Shown here piece after piece: positions 1 to 5,426 of a DNA stretch of 9,968 nt (the first letter of the stretch is position 1; every line of letters starts with the position of its first letter). The position numbers and the translations under genes were made by a program. Source of the stretch: an uncultured Nitrosomonadales bacterium (lineage in GTDB: Bacteria > Pseudomonadota > Gammaproteobacteria > Burkholderiales > Methylophilaceae); NCBI GenBank assembly GCA_946481065.1, contig CAMLMA010000070.1, positions 1-9,968 of the forward strand. Reading direction: 5' to 3'. The notes beneath the pieces are model-generated. The model was not told the origin of the DNA, made no database searches, and saw nothing but the letters and a program-made list of their open reading frames with translations.

Positions 1-195
1 TACGAAGCCCTCGCCCTGCGCCTGGCGAGCGATCCGGCGCTGCTCGATGGTTATCGGGAGCGCCTGCTGCAAAGTTCGGCAGAGATCCCCCTGTTCAACA
101 CCGCGGCTTTCACCGCCGCGCTCGAACGTGCCTACCTGCAGATGCAAGAGGCTTATCTCTCCGGCGCGCGACCAGCGAGCATCAAGGTCGCTTGA
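1..195 (+). CDS. SPINDLY/OGT-like O-linked GlcNAc transferase, C-terminal end (partial)
   Basis: The frame is open from the first base and ends at TGA 193-195, giving the last 64 residues of a protein that begins outside the window. The tail, with YEALALRLASDP near its start and IPLFNTAAFTAALERAY later, resembles the extreme C-terminus of bacterial TPR proteins with a glycosyltransferase family 41 (O-GlcNAc transferase / SPINDLY) domain, which commonly end in a helix of the form LFDTxxFTxxLExAY. By family knowledge these enzymes transfer a sugar to Ser/Thr of proteins in the cytoplasm. No catalytic residue lies in this fragment, so activity cannot be judged. It is followed after 89 bases by pilU on the same strand. 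The family call rests on recalled C-terminal resemblance only. Confidence 0.65.
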   Translation, partial: YEALALRLASDPALLDGYRERLLQSSAEIPLFNTAAFTAALERAYLQMQEAYLSGARPASIKVA

Positions 196-217
196 ATCTG
201 GCGAGCCGATACCGCTG

Positions 218-238
218 CCGGACGTTACAAACGTCCGG
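218..238. other. Perfect inverted repeat (9-bp arms, 3-base loop) upstream of pilU
   Basis: CCGGACGTT and AACGTCCGG flank the loop ACA, giving a perfect GC-rich hairpin 23 bases after the upstream stop codon. No T-run follows on either strand, so it is not a classical intrinsic terminator. It could stabilise the 3' end of the upstream mRNA, help Rho-dependent termination, or act as an operator, since an extended -10-like box (TGTGATAAA, 241-249) follows directly. The symmetry is seen directly; its role is inferred. Confidence 0.5.
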
Positions 239-240
239 AG

Positions 241-249
241 TGTGATAAA
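241..249 (+). promoter_or_regulatory. Possible extended -10 promoter element for pilU
   Basis: TGTGATAAA reads as TGn followed by GATAAA (4 of 6 matches to TATAAT). It lies about 36 bases before the pilU ATG and just downstream of the inverted repeat at 218-238. No convincing -35 hexamer is present at the normal distance, so this would depend on the extended -10. It is a weak prediction. Confidence 0.2.
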
Positions 250-284
250 GTCAGCGGAAAAATAACGACGATTCAGGGAAACGT

Positions 285-1382
285 ATGGCGGCGATCGATA
301 TCACTCCGGTGCTCAAGTTCATGGTGGAGAAGAACGGCTCCGACCTGTTCTTCAGTACCGATGCGCCCATCCATATCGAGATCGAGGGCAAGACCTTGCC
401 CGTCAATAACCAGGTGATGGCGCCGGGCATGATCAAGGAGATCGCCTACGCCTTGATGTCGCCGGCACAGATCAAGGAATTCGAAGAGACGCTGGAGATG
501 AACTTCGCCTACAGCGCCAAGGGCATCGACGCCGCGCGCTTCCGCGTCAACGTCTTCCGCCAGCGAGGCGATGTCGCCATGGTCATCCGTGCCATCAAGG
601 CCGTCATCCCCACCTTCGAGTCGCTCGGCTTGCCGGCCGTGCTGAAGGACCTGATCATGCGCCAGCGCGGCCTGCTGCTGGTCGTCGGCTCTACCGGCTC
701 GGGCAAATCGACCACGCTCGCCTCGATGATCGATTACCGCAACGAGACCACCACCGGGCATATCCTGACGCTGGAAGACCCGATCGAATTCATCCATCGC
801 CACAAGAAATCCATCGTCGACCAGCGCGAAGTCGGCCTGGACACCTTGTCCTTCGACAACGGCCTGAAGAACGCCATGCGCCAGGCCCCGGATGTCATCC
901 TCATCGGCGAAGTGCGTGACATGGAGGGCATGAAGCAAGCCATGGCCTACGCCGAGACGGGGCACCTCTGTCTCGCCACGCTGCACGCCAACAACGCCAA
1001 TCAGGCCATCGAACGCATCATTTCCTTCTTCCCGGAGGAAGGCAAAGCGGGCCTGCTGCTCGGCATCGCGCTCAACCTTGTCGGTATCGTCTCGCAGCGC
1101 CTCGTGCCGGGTACGCAGACCAAGCGCGTAGCGGCGATGGAAGTCATGATCAACATCCCCTATATCTCCGACCTCATCCAGAAATCCAAGCTGGAAGAGA
1201 TCAAGGAAGTCATGTCCAACAACAACGACATCGGCATGTGCACCTTCGATCAATCGCTATTCAGGCTCTACAGCAATGGCAAGATCACCGAAGACCACGC
1301 GCTGGCCAACGCCGATTCGCGCAACGACCTGTCGCTCAAGATCCGCTTCGCGCAAGAAGGCGCCAAAGGCGGATTCGAATGA
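285..1382 (+). CDS. pilU: Type IV pilus retraction-associated ATPase PilU
   Basis: This is a 365-aa hexameric secretion ATPase of the PilT/VirB11 family, acting in the cytoplasm at the base of the type IV pilus, where PilU supports PilT-driven retraction and twitching. The Walker A GSTGSGKS is at residues 135-142, the Asp box is around ILTLEDPIEFIH (160-171), Walker B is DVILIGEVRD (203-212, catalytic Glu209), and the His box is TGHLCLATLHANNANQA (225-241). PilU rather than PilT is indicated by the FIHxHxxxIVxQREVGLDT stretch, the ASMIDYRN segment after Walker A and the C-terminal ADSRNDLSLKI, which parallel P. aeruginosa PilU as I recall it. Length is normal (about 380 in Pseudomonas). The ATG is preceded by AGGGA at 275-279. 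pilT is not its upstream neighbour here, unlike the common pilT-pilU pair; the gene before it is a glycosyltransferase. Confidence 0.93.
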   Translation: MAAIDITPVLKFMVEKNGSDLFFSTDAPIHIEIEGKTLPVNNQVMAPGMIKEIAYALMSPAQIKEFEETLEMNFAYSAKGIDAARFRVNVFRQRGDVAMVIRAIKAVIPTFESLGLPAVLKDLIMRQRGLLLVVGSTGSGKSTTLASMIDYRNETTTGHILTLEDPIEFIHRHKKSIVDQREVGLDTLSFDNGLKNAMRQAPDVILIGEVRDMEGMKQAMAYAETGHLCLATLHANNANQAIERIISFFPEEGKAGLLLGIALNLVGIVSQRLVPGTQTKRVAAMEVMINIPYISDLIQKSKLEEIKEVMSNNNDIGMCTFDQSLFRLYSNGKITEDHALANADSRNDLSLKIRFAQEGAKGGFE

Positions 1383-1421
1383 GTACCGGATTGGAATGAG
1401 CGCCGGGATCGAATGGGATGA
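1371..1421 (+). repeat. Three degenerate 17-bp tandem repeats across the pilU stop
   Basis: The units start at 1371, 1388 and 1405: GGATTCGAATGAGTACC, GGATTGGAATGAGCGCC and GGGATCGAATGGGATGA. Units 1 and 2 match at 14 of 17 positions; unit 3 is more diverged (about 10 of 17). The pilU TGA (1380-1382) lies in unit 1. Because 17 is not a multiple of 3, the extra copies do not extend the reading frame. They make up most of the 48-base gap before the next gene. Confidence 0.6.
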
Positions 1422-1434
1422 TGAGCTGAGATGA
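1396..1434 (+). CDS. Possible 12-codon leader ORF coupled to the 90-aa gene
   Basis: An ATG inside the second 17-bp repeat opens a 12-codon frame (MSAGIEWDDELR) whose TGA (1432-1434) overlaps the ATG of the next gene (1431-1433) in an ATGA arrangement. Such overlaps often couple translation. The gene at 1431 has only weak GAG-type Shine-Dalgarno matches of its own, which makes coupling worth considering. This peptide may equally be an accident of the repeats; no conservation can be assessed here. Confidence 0.15.
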   Translation: MSAGIEWDDELR

Positions 1435-1703
1435 CGACCGTCAGCGTAAGAAAACTCAATGAGACCACCTTTGAGGTACGGGTCGAAGCACGCAGCACGA
1501 CGACGCATGTGGTCACCGTCCAGCCGGACTATGCCCGCAAGCTGACGCTGGACAAGCTGCCGACCGAAGAGCTGGTCAGCCGTTCGTTTGACTTCCTGCT
1601 CGCACGCGAATCCAACACCAGTATCCTGCGCAGCTTCGACCTGCCTGTGATCAGCCGTTACTTCCCTGAGTACGAACCCAGCATCCTCTCCTCACTGGAC
1701 TGA
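1431..1703 (+). CDS. Conserved proteobacterial protein of unknown function, 90 aa
   Basis: This is a small soluble protein with no signal peptide or membrane segment. The N-terminal half (about 1-33) is rich in alternating polar and hydrophobic residues, as in short beta strands (VSVRKL, FEVRVEA, HVVTVQ). The second half (about 38-86) looks helical and carries LVSRSFDFLLARESNTSIL and FDLPVISRYFPEYE. I recall similar short conserved hypothetical proteins in Proteobacteria ending in an SFDLPVIxRYFPEYE-like motif, but know no assigned function and no catalytic pattern is visible. The ATG at 1431 gives the start of the recalled family (MTTVSVRxL). It follows pilU by 48 bases on the same strand, with a weak Shine-Dalgarno, so it may be read from the pilU transcript. 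Its TGA directly abuts the stop of the convergent transporter gene. Confidence 0.8.
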   Translation: MTTVSVRKLNETTFEVRVEARSTTTHVVTVQPDYARKLTLDKLPTEELVSRSFDFLLARESNTSILRSFDLPVISRYFPEYEPSILSSLD

Positions 1704-2582
1704 TCAGGCCCTGCTCGCGGCATAGACCGCGGCGCCAACGATCAGCGCCCCACCGATCCATTCATGCAAGGTCATGACTTCGTTCGCCAGAAAATAAGAG
1801 GCGATCGCGGCGACCACCAGTTCGAACAGGAAGATGACTGCTGCCCGCGAAGCCTGGATCTGCGTGATGCCGTACTGCACCAGGAACGTGGCTGCCATCA
1901 ACAGCAAGGCGATCGCGCCCATCACCAGCCAGTTCGTCAGACTGAAGAAGGACGGCGGCGGGAAGGCGTCATCCACGAACGGCATCATGGCCAGGGCCAT
2001 GCCGATCACGCCGAGCCAGACCGCCATCGACTTCACGCGCAGACTCAGATGCGACGATTTGCGCGTGATGACATTGGTGAGGGCGAAACCGATGCCGGCC
2101 GACAGGGCCAGCCATTCAGCCTGGTTATGCGGGATCGGCAAACTGTTACCGGGCTGCCAGAGCATGATGAAAGCCCCGGTCAGTGAGACTGCCATGACGA
2201 CGACGCCATGCCAGCCGATCTTCTCGTGTAACCAGAAATGCGCAAGGATCAGGGTCCAGAGTGGCGACAGGTAGAACAGCAGCATGACCCGCATCACCTC
2301 GCCGTCGATCACTGCCAGCACATAGCTGAGATTGGTCCAGCCTGCGACCAGCGCCAGCCACCAGGCCGCTTGCGGCAATGCCGTGAGGCCGCGCCAATGA
2401 CGTGCGAACAGCAGCGCGCCCAAGATCGCCGCGATGGCGTAGGTGTAAAAGCTGGAGGCCACACCGGAGACGCCCGCCTCCTGCATGATGCGGTATGGAT
2501 ACCAGATGACGCCCCAGGCCGTGGCCCCGAACATCAGGCCGAATACGGCGAAGGCTTTGTTTGTTGAAGTATTGGCGCTCAA
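1704..2582 (-). CDS. EamA-type (DMT superfamily) membrane transporter
   Basis: This 292-aa inner-membrane protein has about ten hydrophobic helices: roughly 11-29, 42-60, 73-93, 96-115, 125-142, 157-173, 185-201, 218-237, 247-265 and 274-290. Two five-helix halves, each with a short helical hairpin pattern, fit the EamA duplicated fold of the drug/metabolite transporter superfamily. Members export amino acids, metabolites or drugs; the substrate cannot be read from sequence. Features include GxxxWGxIWYPYRxMQEAG near the N-terminus and YLSPLWTLILAHFWLHEKI at 104-122. The start chosen is TTG at 2582, which keeps ten residues before the first helix; the only nearby ATG (Met17) would cut into that helix. 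No Shine-Dalgarno is visible before the TTG, so the start is uncertain. It is divergent from dapC with a 14-base gap and convergent with the 90-aa gene with no gap. Confidence 0.85.
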   Translation of the reverse strand: MSANTSTNKAFAVFGLMFGATAWGVIWYPYRIMQEAGVSGVASSFYTYAIAAILGALLFARHWRGLTALPQAAWWLALVAGWTNLSYVLAVIDGEVMRVMLLFYLSPLWTLILAHFWLHEKIGWHGVVVMAVSLTGAFIMLWQPGNSLPIPHNQAEWLALSAGIGFALTNVITRKSSHLSLRVKSMAVWLGVIGMALAMMPFVDDAFPPPSFFSLTNWLVMGAIALLLMAATFLVQYGITQIQASRAAVIFLFELVVAAIASYFLANEVMTLHEWIGGALIVGAAVYAASRA

Positions 2583-2590
2583 TTTATAAT
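2561..2590 (+). promoter_or_regulatory. dapC promoter, sigma70 type, predicted leaderless start
   Basis: A perfect -10 box TATAAT lies at 2585-2590, with TTGTTG at 2561-2566 as the -35 (18-base spacer). Only six bases (GCCCGC) separate the -10 from the dapC ATG at 2597, so the usual +1 falls on the A of the ATG and the mRNA would have no leader. There is no Shine-Dalgarno, which agrees. The promoter overlaps the first codons of the divergent transporter gene, and its reverse complement (TATAAA at 2588-2583) also resembles a -10 for that gene. Confidence 0.65.
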
Positions 2591-2596
2591 GCCCGC

Positions 2597-3775
2597 ATGA
2601 ATCCTAATCTGCAGAAGTTACAGCCCTACCCGTTCCAGCGTTTACGCGAGTTGTTCCATGGCATCACGCCCGATGCGCGATACAAGCCGATCAACCTCTC
2701 CATCGGTGAACCCAAGCACGAAACACCGGCCTTGATCCGGGATGCACTGGTGCAAAATCTCGGCGGGTTGGCCAATTATCCCACGACTGCCGGTATCGCC
2801 GAGCTACGCCAGGCGATTTCTGCATGGCTGAGCCGCCGTTACCAGATACCGGCGCTCGATGCGGAAAAAGCCATCATCCCCGTCAACGGTAGCCGCGAGG
2901 CCCTGTTCGCCTTCGCTCAGGCAGTCATCGACGGCAGCCGTCCGGCACCTGTCGTGATCTCGCCCAACCCGTTCTACCAGATCTACGAGGGTGCGGCCTT
3001 CCTCGCGGGCGCAGAACCCTATTTCCTCAATACGCTGCCCGAGAACGACTTCGCGATGGATTTCGACAGCGTGCCGGAGAGCGTGTTACAGCGCACGCAA
3101 CTGGTCTACCTGTGCTCGCCGGGCAATCCGTCGGGCAAGGTCATGACGCTGGCACAATGGCAGCAGGTGTTCGCGCTGTCAGACCGTTACGGCTTCGTCA
3201 TCGCCGCCGACGAATGCTACTCGGAGATCTACTTCGACGAGGCCAACCCGCCGCTGGGCGCGCTGCAAGCCGCCCACCAGCTGGGTCGCGATTTCACTCG
3301 CCTGGTGATCTTCAGCTCCCTGTCCAAGCGTTCCAACGTGCCGGGCATGCGCTCCGGCTTCGTAGCCGGCGACGCGCAGATACTGGAAAGATTCCTGCTC
3401 TACCGCACCTATCACGGCTGCGCCATGAGCCCGGCGGTACAGGCTGCCAGCATCGCTGCCTGGAACGACGAAGCGCATGTCGTCGAGAACCGCCGGCTGT
3501 ATGACGAAAAATTCAAGGCAGTCACCCCCATGCTGCAGTCAGCGATGGAAACGGCGATCCCGGACGGCGCCTTCTATCTCTGGGCGCGTGTATCAGGTTC
3601 GGATACCGAATTCGCGCGGCGCCTCTACCAGGAGCGGAATGTCACCGTGTTGCCCGGCAGCTACCTCGCGCGCGAGGCGCACGGCGTCAATCCCGGGTTG
3701 AACTTCGTGCGTCTGGCGCTGGTCGCTTCATTAGAGGAATGCAGGGAAGCAGCCCAGCGTATCCTCAGTCTTTAG
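2597..3775 (+). CDS. dapC: Succinyldiaminopimelate transaminase DapC
   Basis: This 392-aa fold-type I PLP aminotransferase converts N-succinyl-2-amino-6-ketopimelate and glutamate to N-succinyl-LL-diaminopimelate in the cytoplasm, a step toward lysine and peptidoglycan diaminopimelate. The N-terminus MNPNLQKLQPYPFQRL and LSIGEPKHETP (35-44) are hallmarks of the proteobacterial DapC family. PLP-site residues visible are Asn177 in SPGNPSGK, Asp205 and Tyr208 in AADECYSE, Lys244 in SSLSKRSNVPG (Schiff-base lysine) and Arg372 in NFVRLAL (substrate carboxylate). The ATG at 2597 is preferred because it gives the conserved N-terminus; an in-frame TTG at 2561 would add 12 residues overlapping the promoter. 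A -10 box ends six bases before the ATG and no Shine-Dalgarno is present, suggesting a leaderless transcript. The Fae-like gene follows after 22 bases. Confidence 0.93.
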   Translation: MNPNLQKLQPYPFQRLRELFHGITPDARYKPINLSIGEPKHETPALIRDALVQNLGGLANYPTTAGIAELRQAISAWLSRRYQIPALDAEKAIIPVNGSREALFAFAQAVIDGSRPAPVVISPNPFYQIYEGAAFLAGAEPYFLNTLPENDFAMDFDSVPESVLQRTQLVYLCSPGNPSGKVMTLAQWQQVFALSDRYGFVIAADECYSEIYFDEANPPLGALQAAHQLGRDFTRLVIFSSLSKRSNVPGMRSGFVAGDAQILERFLLYRTYHGCAMSPAVQAASIAAWNDEAHVVENRRLYDEKFKAVTPMLQSAMETAIPDGAFYLWARVSGSDTEFARRLYQERNVTVLPGSYLAREAHGVNPGLNFVRLALVASLEECREAAQRILSL

Positions 3776-3784
3776 TTTTCAATC

Positions 3785-3789
3785 AGGAG
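3785..3789 (+). promoter_or_regulatory. Strong ribosome-binding site of the Fae-like gene
   Basis: AGGAG lies eight bases before the ATG at 3798 and fixes that start. It is among the clearest Shine-Dalgarno sequences in the window, contrasting with dapC just upstream, which has none. Confidence 0.7.
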
Positions 3790-3797
3790 TAAACAAT

Positions 3798-4346
3798 ATG
3801 AATGAACGCATCGTGATGCGCGTAGGCGAAGCTTTGGTCGCAGGCGGCCCCGCAGGTACAGCGGCAGAACCCGAAGTCGTGATCGGCGAGATGGATGGCC
3901 CGATGGGCACGGCTTTCGCCAACTTGCTCGGCGACCAGGTCAAGGGCCACACCCGCGTGCTGGCCATCATGAATACCGACATCATGGTGCGCCCCGCCAC
4001 CATCATGGTCAGCAAGGTCACGGTGAAGGATACCCGCTACACCAACATCCTGATGGGCACGGTGCAGGCTGCCATCGCCAATGGCGTGCTCGACGCGGTG
4101 CGTTGCGGCGATATCCCCAAGGAAAAGGCCAATGATCTCGGCATCATCGTCTCGGTCTGGCTCAACCCCATCGTCGCTGAACAGGATGACCTCGATCACC
4201 AGATCCTCTTCGATATCCACCGCAAGGCGACCGCAGCCGCGATCAAGAAAGCCATGCGCAATGAGCCTAGCATCGACTGGCTACTGGAGAATCAGGAAAA
4301 GATCGTCCACAAGTATTTCCAGATGGGATTGGACGGCAAGATCTGA
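3798..4346 (+). CDS. Formaldehyde-activating enzyme (Fae)-like paralogue
   Basis: This 182-aa cytoplasmic protein belongs to the Fae family, whose founding member condenses formaldehyde with tetrahydromethanopterin to methylene-H4MPT. Family signs are RVGEALV (8-14), VVIGEMDGPMGTAFANLL (27-44), RVLAIM and MVRPATIMVSKVTVKDTRY (63-81), then IPKEKANDLGIIVSVW (106-121). Canonical Fae has Ala-His before the IDLIIG strand, and that His is the proposed catalytic residue; the matching position here is Glu24 (AAEPEVVIG). Other differences, such as the longer N-terminal loop and the GDQVKGHTR segment, also place it with the divergent paralogues (Fae2/Fae3 style) rather than true Fae. The reaction is therefore unknown: it may bind a pterin or formaldehyde without the standard chemistry. 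It sits 22 bases after dapC with its own strong ribosome-binding site, and it is convergent with miaA (25-base gap). It is the main sign of C1 metabolism in the window. Confidence 0.85.
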   Translation: MNERIVMRVGEALVAGGPAGTAAEPEVVIGEMDGPMGTAFANLLGDQVKGHTRVLAIMNTDIMVRPATIMVSKVTVKDTRYTNILMGTVQAAIANGVLDAVRCGDIPKEKANDLGIIVSVWLNPIVAEQDDLDHQILFDIHRKATAAAIKKAMRNEPSIDWLLENQEKIVHKYFQMGLDGKI

Positions 4347-4362
4347 CGGCGTTACAACCTAT

Positions 4363-4397
4363 ATCAGATTATTAATACAACTCTCTAATAAACTGAT
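4363..4397. terminator. AT-rich imperfect hairpin between convergent fae-like gene and miaA
   Basis: ATCAGATTATTA (4363-4374) and TAATAAACTGAT (4386-4397) pair at 11 of 12 positions around an 11-base loop. The hairpin spans the miaA stop codon and lies 17 bases beyond the stop of the Fae-like gene. A bidirectional terminator is plausible by position, but the stem has only two GC pairs and no clean T-run follows, so efficiency would be low. This is a weak call. Confidence 0.3.
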
Positions 4398-5316
4398 TAA
4401 TATAAGTAACTATCGTCTCATTCAAGCCTGTATCCAGGCAATCCAGTTCCACGATATCGTCCATGCCACGCAACCAGGTCAGCTGCCGTTTCGCCAGCTG
4501 GCGCGTGGCGGCGATGCCTTTCTCCCGTAGCGCGTCCATATCGAATTCGCCATCCAGGTATTGCCACGCCTGTCGGTAGCCCACACAGCGCATCGCCGGT
4601 AGCCCTAGATGCAATGTCGGGTATTTCACGCGGAGCGCACGTACCTCGTCCAGCAGGCCCGCTTCCAGCATCTGTTCGAAGCGAAGGGCGATGCGCGCAT
4701 GCAAGGCCTTGCGGTCCGAGGGCACCAAAGCCAGCTTGAGTAAGCGATACGGCAAGGCGGACTGTGTCTTCTCTTCCGCGAAGATCTGGCTCATGGGCTT
4801 GCCGGACAAGGCATAGACCTCCAGCGCCCGCTGGATGCGCTGCGCGTCGGTGGTCTTGAGGCGTGCAGCGGTTTCCGGATCGATCGCCGCCAGCTTGGCA
4901 TGCATGCCCGGCCAACCGACCTTGAGCGCTTCGGCATCGAGCGCCGCGCGCGTCTCCGGGTCGGCCTCGGGCAAGTCATTCAATCCGCCCTGCAAGGCCT
5001 TGAAATACAACATGGTACCGCCCACCAGCACCGGCACCTTGCCGCGTGCCGTGATCTCGGCCATGAGCTTCAAGGCCGCGGTGCGGAACTGGGCGGCGGA
5101 ATACGCGTCGGTGGGGTCGATGACGTCAATGAGGTGATGCGGGGCCAGCTTGAGTGTCGCGGCATCCGGCTTGGCGGTACCGATATCCATGTCGCGATAG
5201 ACCAATGCGGAATCGACGCTGATGAGCTCGACAGGCAATCGCTGAAACAACTCGACCGCCGCCCCGGTCTTGCCGCTGGCGGTGGGGCCCATGAGAAAGA
5301 TGGCTGGTTTCTGCAT
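4372..5316 (-). CDS. miaA: tRNA dimethylallyltransferase MiaA
   Basis: This 314-aa cytoplasmic enzyme transfers a dimethylallyl group from DMAPP to N6 of A37 in tRNAs reading UNN codons, the first step to ms2i6A. The P-loop GPTASGKT is at 10-17, [16 protein letters not shown] is at 35-50 (conserved Asp35), [13 protein letters not shown] is near 95-107, [12 protein letters not shown] is near 156-167, [18 protein letters not shown] follows in the C-terminal third, and [16 protein letters not shown] is near the end. The length is normal. The ATG at 5316 has only a weak, closely placed GGGA before it. It lies downstream of mutL in the same direction, but a 103-base palindrome fills the gap, so coupled expression is uncertain. 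The last 15 or so codons are strikingly AT-rich compared with the rest of the gene. Confidence 0.96.
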   Translation of the reverse strand: MQKPAIFLMGPTASGKTGAAVELFQRLPVELISVDSALVYRDMDIGTAKPDAATLKLAPHHLIDVIDPTDAYSAAQFRTAALKLMAEITARGKVPVLVGGTMLYFKALQGGLNDLPEADPETRAALDAEALKVGWPGMHAKLAAIDPETAARLKTTDAQRIQRALEVYALSGKPMSQIFAEEKTQSALPYRLLKLALVPSDRKALHARIALRFEQMLEAGLLDEVRALRVKYPTLHLGLPAMRCVGYRQAWQYLDGEFDMDALREKGIAATRQLAKRQLTWLRGMDDIVELDCLDTGLNETIVTYINQFIRELY

Positions 5317-5323
5317 TATCCCG

Positions 5324-5426
5324 GATGCTTCAAGAGCGCAAAAAAGACAAGGCGGCTAGCCGAAGACAGTGCAATGTGCACGGCAAGGCGAAGCCAACGC
5401 TGTATTTTTTGATATGTTGAAGCATC
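5324..5426. repeat. 103-base imperfect palindromic element between mutL and miaA
   Basis: The element is symmetric about base 5375. The outer arms GATGCTTCAA (5324-5333) and TTGAAGCATC (5417-5426) are perfect 10-bp inverted repeats. A-run 5340-5345 faces T-run 5405-5410, ACA (5347-5349) faces TGT (5401-5403), and GTGCA (5369-5373) faces TGCAC (5377-5381) around loop ATG. Between the inner pairs, GGCT (5354-5357) can pair with AGCC (5392-5395) with a one-base shift. All main blocks lie at equal distances from the centre. The right arm overlaps the mutL stop codon by two bases, and the left arm ends eight bases from the miaA ATG. It looks like a mobile or dispersed intergenic unit (MITE/REP-like) that may also work as a two-way terminator, because each side carries a T-run in the exit direction. 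No second copy is in this window. Confidence 0.6.

Noticed and set aside
199..213. Sigma54-like -24/-12 promoter before pilU (TGGC followed by GC-rich spacing)
   Set aside because: The -12 element would read TACC, lacking the essential GC, so the match fails.
273..1253. Long open frame (326 codons) on the minus strand opposite pilU
   Set aside because: It is antisense to a gene with every PilU motif intact, its protein is a His/Asp/Arg-rich string with no family look, and such frames are common opposite GC-rich genes.
2561..2596. Upstream TTG start for dapC adding 12 residues
   Set aside because: The family N-terminus begins at MNPNL, and the extension would overlap the TATAAT promoter box.
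4900..5412. Plus-strand open frame running from miaA antisense into the palindrome
   Set aside because: It is mostly the reverse of MiaA, and the last part only reads through the repeat.
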